Positions 33,967 to 43,127 of a stretch of 64,000 nt of DNA are shown piece by piece. Within the stretch, counting starts at the first letter, position 1. Every line of letters begins with the position of its first letter. A program made the translations under genes and the position numbers. The notes beneath the pieces are model-generated. The model saw only the letters and a list, made by a program, of their open reading frames with translations, was not told the origin of the DNA and ran no database searches. Source of the stretch: Ardenticatenaceae bacterium (lineage in GTDB: Bacteria > Chloroflexota > Anaerolineae > Promineifilales > Promineifilaceae); the NCBI GenBank assembly GCA_020634245.1, contig JACKCC010000007.1:248001-312000 (forward strand), read 5' to 3'.

Positions 33967-34800
33967 ATGATACGAATCGTTACCGATAGCACCTGCGATT
34001 TACCCGATTCAGTGGTTGATGACCATCACATTATCGTCCTCCCACTTTACATCAACATTGGCAAAATGGCTTACCTGGATGGCGTGGAGATGAGCCGTCA
34101 AGTATTTTACCAACAACTGCCCACATTCAATCCGCATCCCACAACGGCCGCACCAGGCACGAACGTATTCCGGCAAGCATATCAGCGGTTGGCAGAGGTT
34201 GGAGCCAGCCAAATTTTATCCATTCACATCGCGGAAACGCTCAGCGCGACGGTTAATATTGCACGAACAGCGGCCAAAGAGACAACGGCCGTTCCCGTCA
34301 CAGTGCTCGACTCTGGTCAGCTCTCCCTGGGGATGGGGTTCATGGTGCAAACAGCAGCTAAAGCGGCCGCTGAAGGCGCTACCATGTCCGAGATTCTTCA
34401 CCTGCTGGCCGAACAGGGCCGGCGGACACACGTCTTTGCCGTCATTGACACTCTGACCTACCTGCGGCGCAGCGGCCGGATGAACGGTGTCATTGCCGGT
34501 ATCGGCAGCCTGCTGCGCATCAAGCCGTTACTCAAAATGCATCAAGGCATCGCCGAATCAGAGCGTGTCCGCACTTTAAGTACTGCCTACCAGCGCTTGG
34601 TTCATTTACTGGAAGATATTGGCGACATTGAAAAAGCAGCGCTGGTCCATACTCATGCTGCCGAACGAGCCGAAGCACTGCGCCAACAGGCGGCGTACCT
34701 CCTGCCGGGAGGAGAAATCCCCTCAGTAGACATTACGCCCGTCCTGGGTGCGCATCTGGGGCCAAACGCCGTTGGTTTTGCTTGCATCGCCGCCCGCTAA
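33967..34800 (+). CDS. DegV family fatty-acid-binding protein
   Basis: A 277-residue protein of the DegV/FakB family, which holds fatty acids for phosphorylation by FakA-type kinases. Visible: IRIVTDSTCDLPDSVV, the TTAAPGTNVFRQAYQRL loop, LDTLTYL-like VIDTLTYLRRSGRMNGVIAGIGSLLRIKPLL, and the C-terminal PVLGAHLGPNAVGFA. The ATG at 33967 has AGGA upstream; the longer frame from 33913 is less likely. No FakA is seen nearby. Confidence 0.92.
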   Translation: MIRIVTDSTCDLPDSVVDDHHIIVLPLYINIGKMAYLDGVEMSRQVFYQQLPTFNPHPTTAAPGTNVFRQAYQRLAEVGASQILSIHIAETLSATVNIARTAAKETTAVPVTVLDSGQLSLGMGFMVQTAAKAAAEGATMSEILHLLAEQGRRTHVFAVIDTLTYLRRSGRMNGVIAGIGSLLRIKPLLKMHQGIAESERVRTLSTAYQRLVHLLEDIGDIEKAALVHTHAAERAEALRQQAAYLLPGGEIPSVDITPVLGAHLGPNAVGFACIAAR

Positions 34801-34855
34801 AAAGAGGAAACATCAGGCGCCGGGGTGCACCACCATCAATGAAAACCGTAGCGCG

Positions 34856-34894
34856 ATTTGGTAAATCGCGTATCGAATTAACAATTCGATTTAC
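34856..34894. repeat. Double palindrome with TCGAATTAACAATTCGA core
   Basis: GCGATTTGGTAAATCGC is followed by ATCGAATTAACAATTCGAT. The second part plus the flanking TTTAC is repeated, in the other orientation, at 57119-57142 (24 identical bases). Confidence 0.7.
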
Positions 34895-34909
34895 AGAGGA
34901 GTCATGTTT

Positions 34910-35245
34910 ATGAAGTTAGCTAAATTGATTTCATTCTTGGGTGTTTTGGCGATGAGCGCGGTTCTCATATACGCCTTCACAACCGGCGATTTTGGCGCGG
35001 AAGGCAGCAAACTGCTTGCCATGCCTTGGGGAATTGTTTCCCTGGTCGATCTTTACGTCGGTTTTATTTTGTTTGCCGGCTGGATCATCTACCGGGAACG
35101 CTCGCTGCTGCGCGCGGCGGTTTGGATATTACTCTTGATGGTTCTCGGTTTCTTCATCGGCAGTTTGTACACGTTAATTGCCTTGTTTACCAGCAAAGGA
35201 GATTGGACTCGTTTCTGGCAAGGTGAAAGGGGAATAAGCGCATGA
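34910..35245 (+). CDS. DUF1475 family membrane protein
   Basis: A 111-residue protein with three hydrophobic helices and the conserved centre LAMPWGIVSLVDLYVGFILFAGWI. The second ATG (34910) is preferred because GAGGAG lies 8 bp before it. It overlaps the next gene by 4 bp (ATGA), so the two are translated together. Function unknown. Confidence 0.78.
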   Translation: MKLAKLISFLGVLAMSAVLIYAFTTGDFGAEGSKLLAMPWGIVSLVDLYVGFILFAGWIIYRERSLLRAAVWILLLMVLGFFIGSLYTLIALFTSKGDWTRFWQGERGISA

Positions 35246-36108
35246 AAAGGGACGATCGTAATGCGTTAATCGCTGTGCCTATCGTCATTTTGATTGGTGT
35301 GGGCATGGCTGCCGCCGGGAGCCAGGGCGGTGCATCAGTTTTCGGTATGCCTCTGTTTGCGCTGTCGGTGGGGCTGGCTTTCCTGATTCAATGGCTGGCC
35401 TTCATCCCCGCCTACTTGCAGCAAACCGAAAAATTCTTCGACATCACCGGCAGTTTGACTTACATTTCGGTGACTGTTCTGGCCGTTTTGCTTAGTCCTG
35501 AGGTAGACGGCCGTTCCCTCCTCCTGCTAACTCTTTTGGTCATTTGGGCGGGCCGGTTGGGTACATTTTTGTTTCGTCGGGTGCACAAAGCGGGCAAAGA
35601 CGGCCGTTTCGATGAAATCAAAACCTCCTTCCCCCGCTTTCTCATGACCTGGACATTGCAGGGACTGTGGGTGACATTGACACTGGCCGCCGCCCTGGCT
35701 ACCATCACCACAACGGTGCGCCAGGATTTAGGCTGGGCGGCGCTGTTGGGCGGCCTTGTCTGGATTTTCGGCTTCGCGTTTGAAGTCGTGGCCGACAATC
35801 AGAAAAACCGCTTTCGAGATAATCCGGCCAACAAAGGCCAATTCATCCAGACCGGTCTCTGGGCCAAATCCCGCCATCCCAACTATTTTGGCGAGATCGT
35901 CCTCTGGATTGGCGTGGCCATCATCGCCATTCCCGTTTTGCGCGGCTGGCAGTGGGCGGCCCTGATTTCCCCATTCTTTGTCACCTTGCTGCTTACCCGC
36001 GTTAGCGGCATCCCCATGTTGGAAAAACGCGCCGATGAAAAGTGGGGCGGCCAGGAAGCGTACGAAGCTTATAAAAAACGCACGCCGGTGTTAATCCCCA
36101 AACTTTGA
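35242..36108 (+). CDS. DUF1295 (steroid 5-alpha-reductase-like) membrane protein
   Basis: A 288-residue membrane protein of the steroid reductase/isoprenylcysteine methyltransferase fold. The conserved tail is FEVVADNQKNRFRDNP, then TGLWAKSRHPNYFGEIVLWIGV and a final EAYEAYKKRTPVLIPKL, the NAD(P)H- or cofactor-binding part. Coupled to the DUF1475 gene. Substrate unknown; a lipid is likely. Confidence 0.88.
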   Translation: MKRDDRNALIAVPIVILIGVGMAAAGSQGGASVFGMPLFALSVGLAFLIQWLAFIPAYLQQTEKFFDITGSLTYISVTVLAVLLSPEVDGRSLLLLTLLVIWAGRLGTFLFRRVHKAGKDGRFDEIKTSFPRFLMTWTLQGLWVTLTLAAALATITTTVRQDLGWAALLGGLVWIFGFAFEVVADNQKNRFRDNPANKGQFIQTGLWAKSRHPNYFGEIVLWIGVAIIAIPVLRGWQWAALISPFFVTLLLTRVSGIPMLEKRADEKWGGQEAYEAYKKRTPVLIPKL

Positions 36109-36148
36109 CGAAAGCAAGACCCGGCGCAATACGATTGGAGGCGGCAGA

Positions 36149-37777
36149 ATGGAAGCCGTTGCAGATTACATTCCTTACCCAGCAGCTCCTTATTCTAGCC
36201 GGCGGCAGCCGGTTTATGCTGCCAACGGCGTGGTGGCGACGAGCCAACCGCTGGCGGCGCAGGCCGGATTGGCAGTTTTGCAACGGGGTGGGAATGCGGT
36301 GGATGCGGCGGTGGCTACGGCCGTTACCCTCACTGTCGTTGAACCGGCATCCTGCGGCATGGGTGGGGACGCATTTGCCCTGGTGTGGGATGGCACAAAA
36401 TTGCACGGTCTCAATGGATCGGGCCGCGCACCGGCCCGTTTGACAGCCGAAACCGTTATCCGGCAAGGTTATGATGAAATGCCAAGTAAAGGCTGGCTGC
36501 CGGTGACCGTGCCCGGCGCACCGGCGGCGTGGCGCGATTTGCACCAGCGGTTTGGCCGGCTGCCGTTTGCGGAATTGTTTGAAACGGCCGTTCATTACGC
36601 CGAAGCCGGTTATCCCATCTCCCCCATCTCCCAATATAACTGGACCTGGGCCGAAATCAAAATGCGCCAGGCCTTGACCGCCGATGAATTTGCTCACTGG
36701 GCCGCCGTTTTCATGCCCGAAGGCCGACCGCCGCGCGTGGGCGAGTTGTGGCGCAGCCCGGCCATGTCCCGCAGCCTGCGCCGCATCGCCGAAACGGATG
36801 CCGACGCCTTTTACCGGGGCGAACTGGCCCAAACTATCGTCGATTTTGCCGCGCAGACCGGCGGCTTTTTGCGCGCCGACGATTTGGCGCAGCACCGCAG
36901 CACCTGGGTCGAGCCGATTCACACCAACTATCGCGGCTATGACGTGTGGGAAATCCCGCCCAACGGGCAGGGGCTGGCGGCGCTCATCACCCTCAACATT
37001 TTGGAAGGGTTCGATCTCGCAAACACGCCACGCGAATCGGTTCAGAGCTACCATTGGCAGTTGGAAGCGATGAAGCTGGCCTTTGCCGATGCGCAGCAGT
37101 ACATCGCTGATCCGGAGCGGGCCGAGGTGCCGACGGCGGCGCTGCTGAGCAAAGCGTACGCCGCTGAACGGCGCAGGCTTATCGACGATGAAGCCGGTCT
37201 ACCACCGGTGGGCGAACCGGGACGCGGCGACACGGCGTACCTCTGTGTTGTTGATGGCGAGGGGATGATGGTCAGCCTGATTGAATCGACGTTTTCCAGC
37301 TTTGGATCGGGCATTGTGGTGCCGGGGACGGGGATTGCGCTGCAAAATCGGGGCAGCGGGTTTTCGTTGGCGGTTGGGCATCGCAATCGGCTGGAGGGTG
37401 GGAAACGGCCGTATCACACCATCATCCCCGGCTTTTTGACCAAAGACGGCCAGCCGGTCGGCCCGTTCGGTGTGATGGGCGGTCACATGCAGCCGCAGGG
37501 CCACGTCCAGATGATGCTCAACACGATTGATTATGGCCTGAATCCGCAGGCCAGCCTAGACGCCACACGCTGGTATTGGGGTGCAGGCCGCGCCATCAAA
37601 GTGGAACCGGCCACCGACCCAGAAATCGTGGCCGGGCTGCGTGAACGCGGGCATGAAGTCGAAATCGATGCGGATGTGGATGTGTTTGGCAACGGGCAGG
37701 TTGTTTGGCGGCTAGAATCGGGGGCGTACGTGGCGGGGAGTGACGGCCGTACCGATGGCTGTGCGATTGGTTTTTAG
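36149..37777 (+). CDS. Gamma-glutamyltransferase family protein
   Basis: A 542-residue Ntn hydrolase. The precursor would be cut before T362 in GRGDTAYLCVVDGEG, making large and small subunits. Other signatures: GGNAVDAAVATAVTLTVVEPASCGMGGD, LNGSGRAP (Arg for the glutamyl carboxylate) and ALQNRGSGFSL in the small subunit. No signal peptide is visible, so it is cytoplasmic, more like YwrD than the periplasmic GGT. It may degrade glutathione-like amides or process acyl groups. Confidence 0.9.
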   Translation: MEAVADYIPYPAAPYSSRRQPVYAANGVVATSQPLAAQAGLAVLQRGGNAVDAAVATAVTLTVVEPASCGMGGDAFALVWDGTKLHGLNGSGRAPARLTAETVIRQGYDEMPSKGWLPVTVPGAPAAWRDLHQRFGRLPFAELFETAVHYAEAGYPISPISQYNWTWAEIKMRQALTADEFAHWAAVFMPEGRPPRVGELWRSPAMSRSLRRIAETDADAFYRGELAQTIVDFAAQTGGFLRADDLAQHRSTWVEPIHTNYRGYDVWEIPPNGQGLAALITLNILEGFDLANTPRESVQSYHWQLEAMKLAFADAQQYIADPERAEVPTAALLSKAYAAERRRLIDDEAGLPPVGEPGRGDTAYLCVVDGEGMMVSLIESTFSSFGSGIVVPGTGIALQNRGSGFSLAVGHRNRLEGGKRPYHTIIPGFLTKDGQPVGPFGVMGGHMQPQGHVQMMLNTIDYGLNPQASLDATRWYWGAGRAIKVEPATDPEIVAGLRERGHEVEIDADVDVFGNGQVVWRLESGAYVAGSDGRTDGCAIGF

Positions 37778-37780
37778 ACG

Positions 37781-37814
37781 ATTTTCCCGGAAACTTCAGA
37801 GTTTCCGGGAAAAT
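37781..37814. repeat. Palindromic repeat ATTTTCCCGGAAACT, copy 2
   Basis: Perfect 15-bp arms with a TCAG loop, 3 bp after the gamma-glutamyltransferase stop. Arms are identical to those at 27534-27566. Confidence 0.85.
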
Positions 37815-37834
37815 AGATACTTGAAAAGGAGTGA

Positions 37835-38542
37835 ATGATGGATCAAAACAAAGTAGCAATCATTACAGCCGCCGGACAGGGGATGGGAGCGGCGATTGCC
37901 CGCAAACTGGCTGAATCGGGGTATCAATTGGCCCTGTTTTCTAATGGCGGCGGGGCAGCGGCGCTGGCTGAGGAGTTAGGCGGTATCGGCCTGACCGGGT
38001 CGGTGGTCGAGGTGCAAGATTTAGAAATGTTGGTAGAAAAAACGATGGATGCGTACGGCCGTATCGACGCTGTCGTCAACAATACCGGACACCCACCCAA
38101 AGGACCGCTGCTAGAAATTTCAGACAACGCCTGGCATCTGGGATTAGATATCGTTCTGATGAACGTGGTGCGCATGGCGCGGCTGGTCACCCCCATCATG
38201 CTGGAACAAGGCAGTGGCAGTTTCGTCAATATCTCTACCTTTGCCGCCTTTGAACCCAGCTTAGCCTTCCCAGTGTCAAGCAGTCTGCGGGCGGCGCTGG
38301 GCAGCTTCACCAAGCTGTACGCCGACCAATATGCTGCACAGGGCATCCGCATGAACAATGTCTTGCCGGGTTACATCGACAGCTATCCCGAATCAGAGGA
38401 AAATCTGCGCCAGATTCCGCTGGGGCGTTACGGCAAAGTCGGCGAAATTGCCAGCACGGTCCACTTTTTGTTGTCTGCTGAAGCCGGTTATATCACGGGG
38501 CAAAACATTCGTGTAGACGGCGGAATCACCCGTTCTGTTTGA
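37835..38542 (+). CDS. SDR-fold protein lacking the usual catalytic Tyr and Lys
   Basis: A 235-residue short-chain dehydrogenase fold. The cofactor loop TAAGQGMGAAIARKLAESG and the NNTG motif are present, as is IRMNNVLPGYID. Where active SDRs have Y-x3-K followed by AAL, this protein has PVSSSLRAALGSFTKLYADQYA, so Tyr is Ser and Lys is Arg. The Ser before it (NISTF) remains. It may be a non-canonical reductase or a binding protein. AAGGAG precedes the ATG. Confidence 0.82.
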   Translation: MMDQNKVAIITAAGQGMGAAIARKLAESGYQLALFSNGGGAAALAEELGGIGLTGSVVEVQDLEMLVEKTMDAYGRIDAVVNNTGHPPKGPLLEISDNAWHLGLDIVLMNVVRMARLVTPIMLEQGSGSFVNISTFAAFEPSLAFPVSSSLRAALGSFTKLYADQYAAQGIRMNNVLPGYIDSYPESEENLRQIPLGRYGKVGEIASTVHFLLSAEAGYITGQNIRVDGGITRSV

Positions 38543-38549
38543 ATAGGAC

Positions 38550-38615
38550 ACTTATTGACACGGATAACCACTAATAGTAATCACGATGGCAAAAATCTGT
38601 ATTCGTCCGTGTTAA
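38550..38615. repeat. CACGGATTAA-type word repeat spacer
   Basis: GACACGGATAACCACTAA and the opposing TCCGTGTTAATCAG belong to the same word family as spacers at 12450, 43041 and 46911. Confidence 0.55.
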
Positions 38616-38650
38616 TCAGCCTCCAAAACGAAAGAGGAGACGAGAATATT

Positions 38651-39829
38651 ATGGAAAAAACCAGTTTTGAAGTCATTATTGCTGGCGGCGGAGTGATGGG
38701 CTGCGCCACGGCCTACTACTTGTTGAAAATGAACCCTGGCTTGCAAGTCGCTATCATCGAAAAAGACCCCACTTATCGCTACGCCTCGACTATTTTGTCG
38801 GATGGCAACGTGCGCATACAGTTTAATTTGAAGGAAAATATTCAGATTTCACAGTACGGCAACCATGTGCTGGAGACGTTTGCCGAGGATATGGCCGTCG
38901 GTGAAAAAGTGCCCCATGTGGCCGCACGGCGGCAGGGGAATTTGTTTTTGGCGGATGAAAACGGCCGTATCGAAGCCGAAGCCGGTATGAAATTACAGCA
39001 AAGCCTGGGCTGTGCCGTTGAATGGCTGACGGCCGAAGAAATCCGGGCCGCTTATCCAACTTACCAAATTGAGGGCTGCGTGGGCGGTACGCTGGGCCGG
39101 GAAGATGGCTCCGTCGATCCCAATGCTGTACTCATGGGTTACAAAGACAAAGCCATTGACCTGGGCGCTCACTACATTCAGGACGAAGTGGCCGAACTGC
39201 TGACCGATGTAAAACAAGTCAGCGGCGTACGGCTGGCGTCGGGCAATATTTTGTACAGCAGCACCGTGATGAACGCGGCCGGAGCCTGGGCGCGCGGGCT
39301 GGCATTAACGGCCGGCGTGGATTTGCCGGTGCAGCCGGTGATGCGCCAGGTGTACATCGTGGAGACAGCATTCAACCCGGATGGCTTTTTGCCAAGCCTC
39401 TTTTTGCCTACCGGCCAGTACCTGATTCACGAAAACGCCGGTCATTTTGTCATCGGCAAGTCGCTGCCCGATGACCCGATTGGCTTTGATTTCAGCGTGA
39501 AGCAGCAGCGGTTTATCGATTTGTTATGGCCGGAACTAGTCGAATATCTGCCGGCCTTTGAGCGGTTAAAGGTAACGGGCGGCTGGGCAGGACTGTATGC
39601 GGTCAACACATTGGACGGCAACGCCATTTTGGGTGAATGGCCGGAACTGGGCGGTTTGTATCTAGCTAATGGTTTTTCCGGGCATGGCTTCCAGCAGTGC
39701 CACGCGGTCGGCCGTTACCTGGCCGAACTGATTTTGGGTGAAGAACCGGCACTGGATTTGTCGGTGTTCACGCCGCAGCGGATTCTAGAAAACAAGCCGA
39801 TTTTTGAGAGTACGCATCGGTTAATTTGA
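38651..39829 (+). CDS. FAD-dependent oxidoreductase of the DAO (glycine/sarcosine oxidase) family
   Basis: A 392-residue amine oxidase-type flavoprotein. FAD motif VIIAGGGVMGCATAYYLL, then STILSDGNVRIQFNLKENIQIS, VMNAAGAWARGLA, and the C-terminal GGLYLANGFSGHGFQQCHAVGRYLAELI. The ATG at 38651 begins the family sequence; the longer frame from 38555 reads through a spacer repeat. Likely oxidises an N-methyl or amino acid; the exact substrate is unknown. Confidence 0.88.
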   Translation: MEKTSFEVIIAGGGVMGCATAYYLLKMNPGLQVAIIEKDPTYRYASTILSDGNVRIQFNLKENIQISQYGNHVLETFAEDMAVGEKVPHVAARRQGNLFLADENGRIEAEAGMKLQQSLGCAVEWLTAEEIRAAYPTYQIEGCVGGTLGREDGSVDPNAVLMGYKDKAIDLGAHYIQDEVAELLTDVKQVSGVRLASGNILYSSTVMNAAGAWARGLALTAGVDLPVQPVMRQVYIVETAFNPDGFLPSLFLPTGQYLIHENAGHFVIGKSLPDDPIGFDFSVKQQRFIDLLWPELVEYLPAFERLKVTGGWAGLYAVNTLDGNAILGEWPELGGLYLANGFSGHGFQQCHAVGRYLAELILGEEPALDLSVFTPQRILENKPIFESTHRLI

Positions 39830-39878
39830 AGTAGAATAGTGTTATTCGAGTGGAACCACGAAAGAGAAGGAGTTCATT

Positions 39879-40532
39879 ATGTTTGTAAAAGAGTTTATGA
39901 CTTCCGATTTGATTACGATTACCCCGGATACGGCCGTACCCGCAGCCCTGCGCTTGATGGGTGAAAAGAAAATCCGCCGTCTGCCGGTAGTAGATAGTCA
40001 CGGCAAACTGGTCGGCATCGTGTCCGACAAGGATTTGCTGCACGCTTCCCCATCTCCGGCAACGTCGCTGGCTATTTGGGAAATTACCGATTTAATGTCC
40101 AAATTGAAGGTTGAAAAAGTGATGACCCGTGACGTCGTTGCTGTGCCGGAAGATACACCGTTGGAAGAAGCCGCCTTGATCATGGCCGACAAGCGCATCG
40201 GCAGCTTGCTGATATTACGGGACAAAAAACTGGTCGGCATTATCACCGAATCAGATTTATTCCGGATACTGCTGGATTTGCTGGGTGGACGGCGTGCCGG
40301 GGTGCGGGTAACAGCGGCCGTAGCCAATGCGAAAGGTACGTTGGCCAAAATAACAAACGCGATTTATGCTGCTGACGGTGATATTGTGGGACTGGGCGTG
40401 CGGGAAATTCCGGACAGCGACCATCTGCGCTGGGAAGTGATGCTCAAAGTTCAGGATGTTGCCAAAGATAAACTAATTGAATTAGTACAGCAGGAAGCAG
40501 AGTTCATCGACGCTCGTGAAACGTCGGTTTAG
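39879..40532 (+). CDS. CBS-pair and ACT domain protein (AcuB-like)
   Basis: A 217-residue cytoplasmic regulator. Two CBS domains (MTSDLITITPDTAVPAALRLM to about 60, and VMTRDVVAVPEDTPLEEAALIM to about 135) normally bind adenine nucleotides. The C-terminal part (VRVTAAVANAKGTLAKITNAIYAADGDIVGLGV) is an ACT domain that would bind an amino acid. AAGGAG precedes the ATG. The target is unknown. Confidence 0.88.
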   Translation: MFVKEFMTSDLITITPDTAVPAALRLMGEKKIRRLPVVDSHGKLVGIVSDKDLLHASPSPATSLAIWEITDLMSKLKVEKVMTRDVVAVPEDTPLEEAALIMADKRIGSLLILRDKKLVGIITESDLFRILLDLLGGRRAGVRVTAAVANAKGTLAKITNAIYAADGDIVGLGVREIPDSDHLRWEVMLKVQDVAKDKLIELVQQEAEFIDARETSV

Positions 40533-40564
40533 GGAAAACATCCCGCGCTCAATGGATAAGATAG

Positions 40565-40600
40565 ACAAGACGCAGTTATTTGCTGCGTCTTGTTGTTTTA
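40565..40600 (+). terminator. Intrinsic terminator after the CBS-ACT gene
   Basis: An 11-bp perfect stem ACAAGACGCAG / CTGCGTCTTGT with a 7-base loop, followed by TGTTTTA. Confidence 0.8.
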
Positions 40601-40615
40601 TGGATGTGAACTGTC

Positions 40616-41026
40616 ATGAATAAAATGGAACAAGAAATCTGGGGGGTTTTACACAAGCATTTGCAGAGTGTTTTTACGCAGGATGTGGACACCTACCGCG
40701 CTACGACCAGTGAAGAGTTATCGTTGTACGAATGGTTTGTGACGCCGCACCGGCAGGATGGATTGGACTTCCACTTTTTTATGATTGAGCATGGTTGGGC
40801 GGGAACCAGCGGCGATTTCCGGTATGATTTGCTGGAACCGCGCTTGCAAGTTTATGGCAATACGGCCGTTGTTTCCTACACCTTCATGCTCACCAAAGCC
40901 GGGCCGGATGGCATCACCCACCAGAGTCACAATGAAAGCCGCGTGTTGGTGAAAGGCGAGAATGGCTGGCAGGTGGTTCACGTGCACAAATCTCCGGCCT
41001 GGCAAGCACCGCGCCGTCCCGGTTAA
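40616..41026 (+). CDS. SnoaL/NTF2-like (DUF4440/CaMKII-association-type) protein
   Basis: A 136-residue cone-shaped alpha+beta barrel by pattern: IWGVLHKHLQSVFTQDVDTY, RLQVYGNTAVVSYTFML, then SHNESRVLVKGENGWQVVHVHKSP. Family members range from enzymes to oligomerisation domains, and no catalytic residues stand out. It sits just upstream of the phosphate promoter. Confidence 0.78.
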   Translation: MNKMEQEIWGVLHKHLQSVFTQDVDTYRATTSEELSLYEWFVTPHRQDGLDFHFFMIEHGWAGTSGDFRYDLLEPRLQVYGNTAVVSYTFMLTKAGPDGITHQSHNESRVLVKGENGWQVVHVHKSPAWQAPRRPG

Positions 41027-41107
41027 CAATCTACGCTAACAATTGGTTAATCGTTAACAAGCTGTTAACACAAACGATTGTTCCTTCCTTCATGAGTTCG
41101 GTATAAT
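41023..41107 (+). promoter_or_regulatory. Phosphate-regulated promoter of the pst operon
   Basis: TTAACA-like repeats start at 41023, 41036 (CTAACA), 41047 (TTAATC), 41054 and 41065. The pairs 41036/41047 and 41054/41065 are 11 bp apart, the spacing of PhoP boxes in Gram-positive bacteria. A perfect TATAAT lies at 41102-41107 with no good -35 (TGTTCC), as expected for an activated promoter. Confidence 0.65.
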
Positions 41108-41154
41108 GCATTGGTTTTGCGAATCATTGCTTTAATGAAGGGATAACAATCTTG

Positions 41155-42102
41155 ATGGAAGCAAAAAACAACGGGATACTGAGCCAACCAAAAATAGAAC
41201 ATAAAAAGCGAAGGCAGCTGCTCAGCGTAGCTGTCTTTTTCTGTTTATGGATATTGATAAGCTGCCGGGAAGGAACGGCGGACACGGCCGTTACCACCGA
41301 CACCACCTCCCGCGCCATCCAAAACAAAGGCTCCGACACCCTGGTCAACATCGCCCTGGCCTGGGCCGAAACCTACCGCGATGTCGATCCTACCGTCTCT
41401 ATTGCCGTCACCGGCGGCGGCTCCGGCACCGGCATCGCCGCCCTCGTCAATGGCACGGTTGACATCGCCAACGCCTCCCGCGCCATGAAAGACAGCGAAA
41501 TCGAAGAAGCGCAGGCCAACGGCATTGACCCCATTGAACATACTGTGGCCATCGATGCCCTGGCCGTCATCGTCCATCCTGACAATCCGGTCAGCCAGCT
41601 AACCATTGACCAGCTTTCCGATATGTACACCGGCCGGATCACTAACTGGAAGGACGTGGGCGGCAATGATGCGCCCATCGTCTTGCTTTCGCGCGAGACC
41701 AATTCGGGCACGCACGTCTACTTTTTGGAAGAGGTTGTGCGCAAAGGCAGCTCGGACAATGAAGATATTTTTGCGCCGCAGACGCTGCTCATGCCCTCAT
41801 CTGTAGGCATTACCAGTGAACTACGCCGCAATCCCAACGCCATTGGTTACGATGGGTTAGGTTATGTTGATCCGGAACATGAAAAGGTGCTATTGATTGC
41901 CACGGATGCTGATTCGTCTTATGTACCGCCTACGGCAGAAACGGCATCTTCTGGCAAATATCCCCTGGCCCGCGACCTGTACATGTACACGACCGGTGAA
42001 CCAACCGGCGTGGTGGCCGAATATCTGGATTGGATTTTGAGCGCTGCCGGGCAAGAAATCGTCGCCCAATTGGGCTTTGTACCGCTAACGACCAGCAACT
42101 AG
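41155..42102 (+). CDS. pstS: Phosphate ABC transporter substrate-binding lipoprotein
   Basis: A 315-residue lipoprotein that captures phosphate outside the membrane. The signal ends in the lipobox LISC (Cys about residue 38). NKGSDTLVNIALAWAETY then VTGGGSGTGIAALVNGTVDIANASRAM forms the phosphate-binding region, and RETNSGTHVYFLE follows. First gene of the pst operon. Confidence 0.93.
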   Translation: MEAKNNGILSQPKIEHKKRRQLLSVAVFFCLWILISCREGTADTAVTTDTTSRAIQNKGSDTLVNIALAWAETYRDVDPTVSIAVTGGGSGTGIAALVNGTVDIANASRAMKDSEIEEAQANGIDPIEHTVAIDALAVIVHPDNPVSQLTIDQLSDMYTGRITNWKDVGGNDAPIVLLSRETNSGTHVYFLEEVVRKGSSDNEDIFAPQTLLMPSSVGITSELRRNPNAIGYDGLGYVDPEHEKVLLIATDADSSYVPPTAETASSGKYPLARDLYMYTTGEPTGVVAEYLDWILSAAGQEIVAQLGFVPLTTSN

Positions 42103-42133
42103 CGGCTAGCTGCTGGTGGCTGGTAACTAAACT

Positions 42134-43036
42134 ATGAACAACACGAAAGAATCGAATTGGCGCGAACTTATCATCGAGAACCTGATCCGGTTCTCCGGCG
42201 TTTCCGTCATCATCATTGTCACGTTAATCTTTATTTTCCTGCTCAAGGAAGGCGCACCGGCTTTTGTTCAGGTACCGCTCACAAATTTGTTGAGCCGCCG
42301 CTGGTATCCGATTGAGGATATGTTTGGCCTGTTGCCACTGCTAGTCGGCTCATTCTTGGTGACGATTGGGGCGGTGGTACTGGCCGTGCCATTGGGGTTG
42401 GCAACGGCCGTTTACCTGGGTGAAATCGCCCCCCAATGGCAGCGGGAAATCCTCAAACCATTCATCGAAGTTCTGGCCGGGATCCCCAGCATCGTCCTCG
42501 GCTTTCTGGGCTGGGTGGCCCTGGCTCCCATCATCCAAAACCTAGGTGCCCCTACTGGCCTGACTGCTTTCAGCGGCTCACTCATCCTGGCTTACATGGC
42601 CCTGCCGACCATCATCAGCATCACCGAAGATGCGCTGTATGCTGTGCCCAAAGAGTATCGAGATGGCGCGTTGGCCATTGGCGCGACCCAGTGGCAGACG
42701 ATTTGGCGCGTCGTCCTGCCCGCGGCTCGCTCCGGCATCGTCATCGCCATTATGCTGGGCATTGGCCGGGCCATTGGCGAAACGATGGCCGTCATGCTGG
42801 TCACGGGTAACGCGGCCAACATCCCCGAATTCGGCTTGAGCGCTTTCTTCCAGCCGGTGCGCACGATGACGGCCACGATTGCCGCCGAGATGGGCGAAGT
42901 GGCCCAGGGCAGCCTGCATTACAACGTTTTGTTCGGCATTGGGATTGTGCTGTTTCTCATCACGGCCGGTATCAATTCACTGGCAACGCGGCTCATTGGC
43001 GGGGGCAACAACAAGCGCCGGGGAGGGCAGATTTAA
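42134..43036 (+). CDS. pstC: Phosphate ABC transporter permease PstC
   Basis: A 300-residue permease with six membrane helices, preceded by a short cytoplasmic tail. The coupling helix motif EYRDGALAIGATQWQTIWRVVLPAARSGI contacts the ATPase. GIGRAIGETMAVMLVTGN is typical of PstC. Confidence 0.93.
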   Translation: MNNTKESNWRELIIENLIRFSGVSVIIIVTLIFIFLLKEGAPAFVQVPLTNLLSRRWYPIEDMFGLLPLLVGSFLVTIGAVVLAVPLGLATAVYLGEIAPQWQREILKPFIEVLAGIPSIVLGFLGWVALAPIIQNLGAPTGLTAFSGSLILAYMALPTIISITEDALYAVPKEYRDGALAIGATQWQTIWRVVLPAARSGIVIAIMLGIGRAIGETMAVMLVTGNAANIPEFGLSAFFQPVRTMTATIAAEMGEVAQGSLHYNVLFGIGIVLFLITAGINSLATRLIGGGNNKRRGGQI

Positions 43037-43040
43037 TGGG

Positions 43041-43112
43041 ACACGGATTAACACGGATAAACACAGATAAATTTATACATTCTCTGCGTCCTCCGCGCGC
43101 TTTGCGGTTATT
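43041..43112. repeat. Two word repeats in tandem (CACGGATTAA and CTCTGCG types)
   Basis: CACGGATTAA, CACGGATAAA and CACAGATAAA follow each other with 10-bp period, then CTCTGCGTCCTCCGCGCGCT. They fill the pstC-pstA gap. Confidence 0.65.
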
Positions 43113-43127
43113 TTTTGGGGGAATGTT

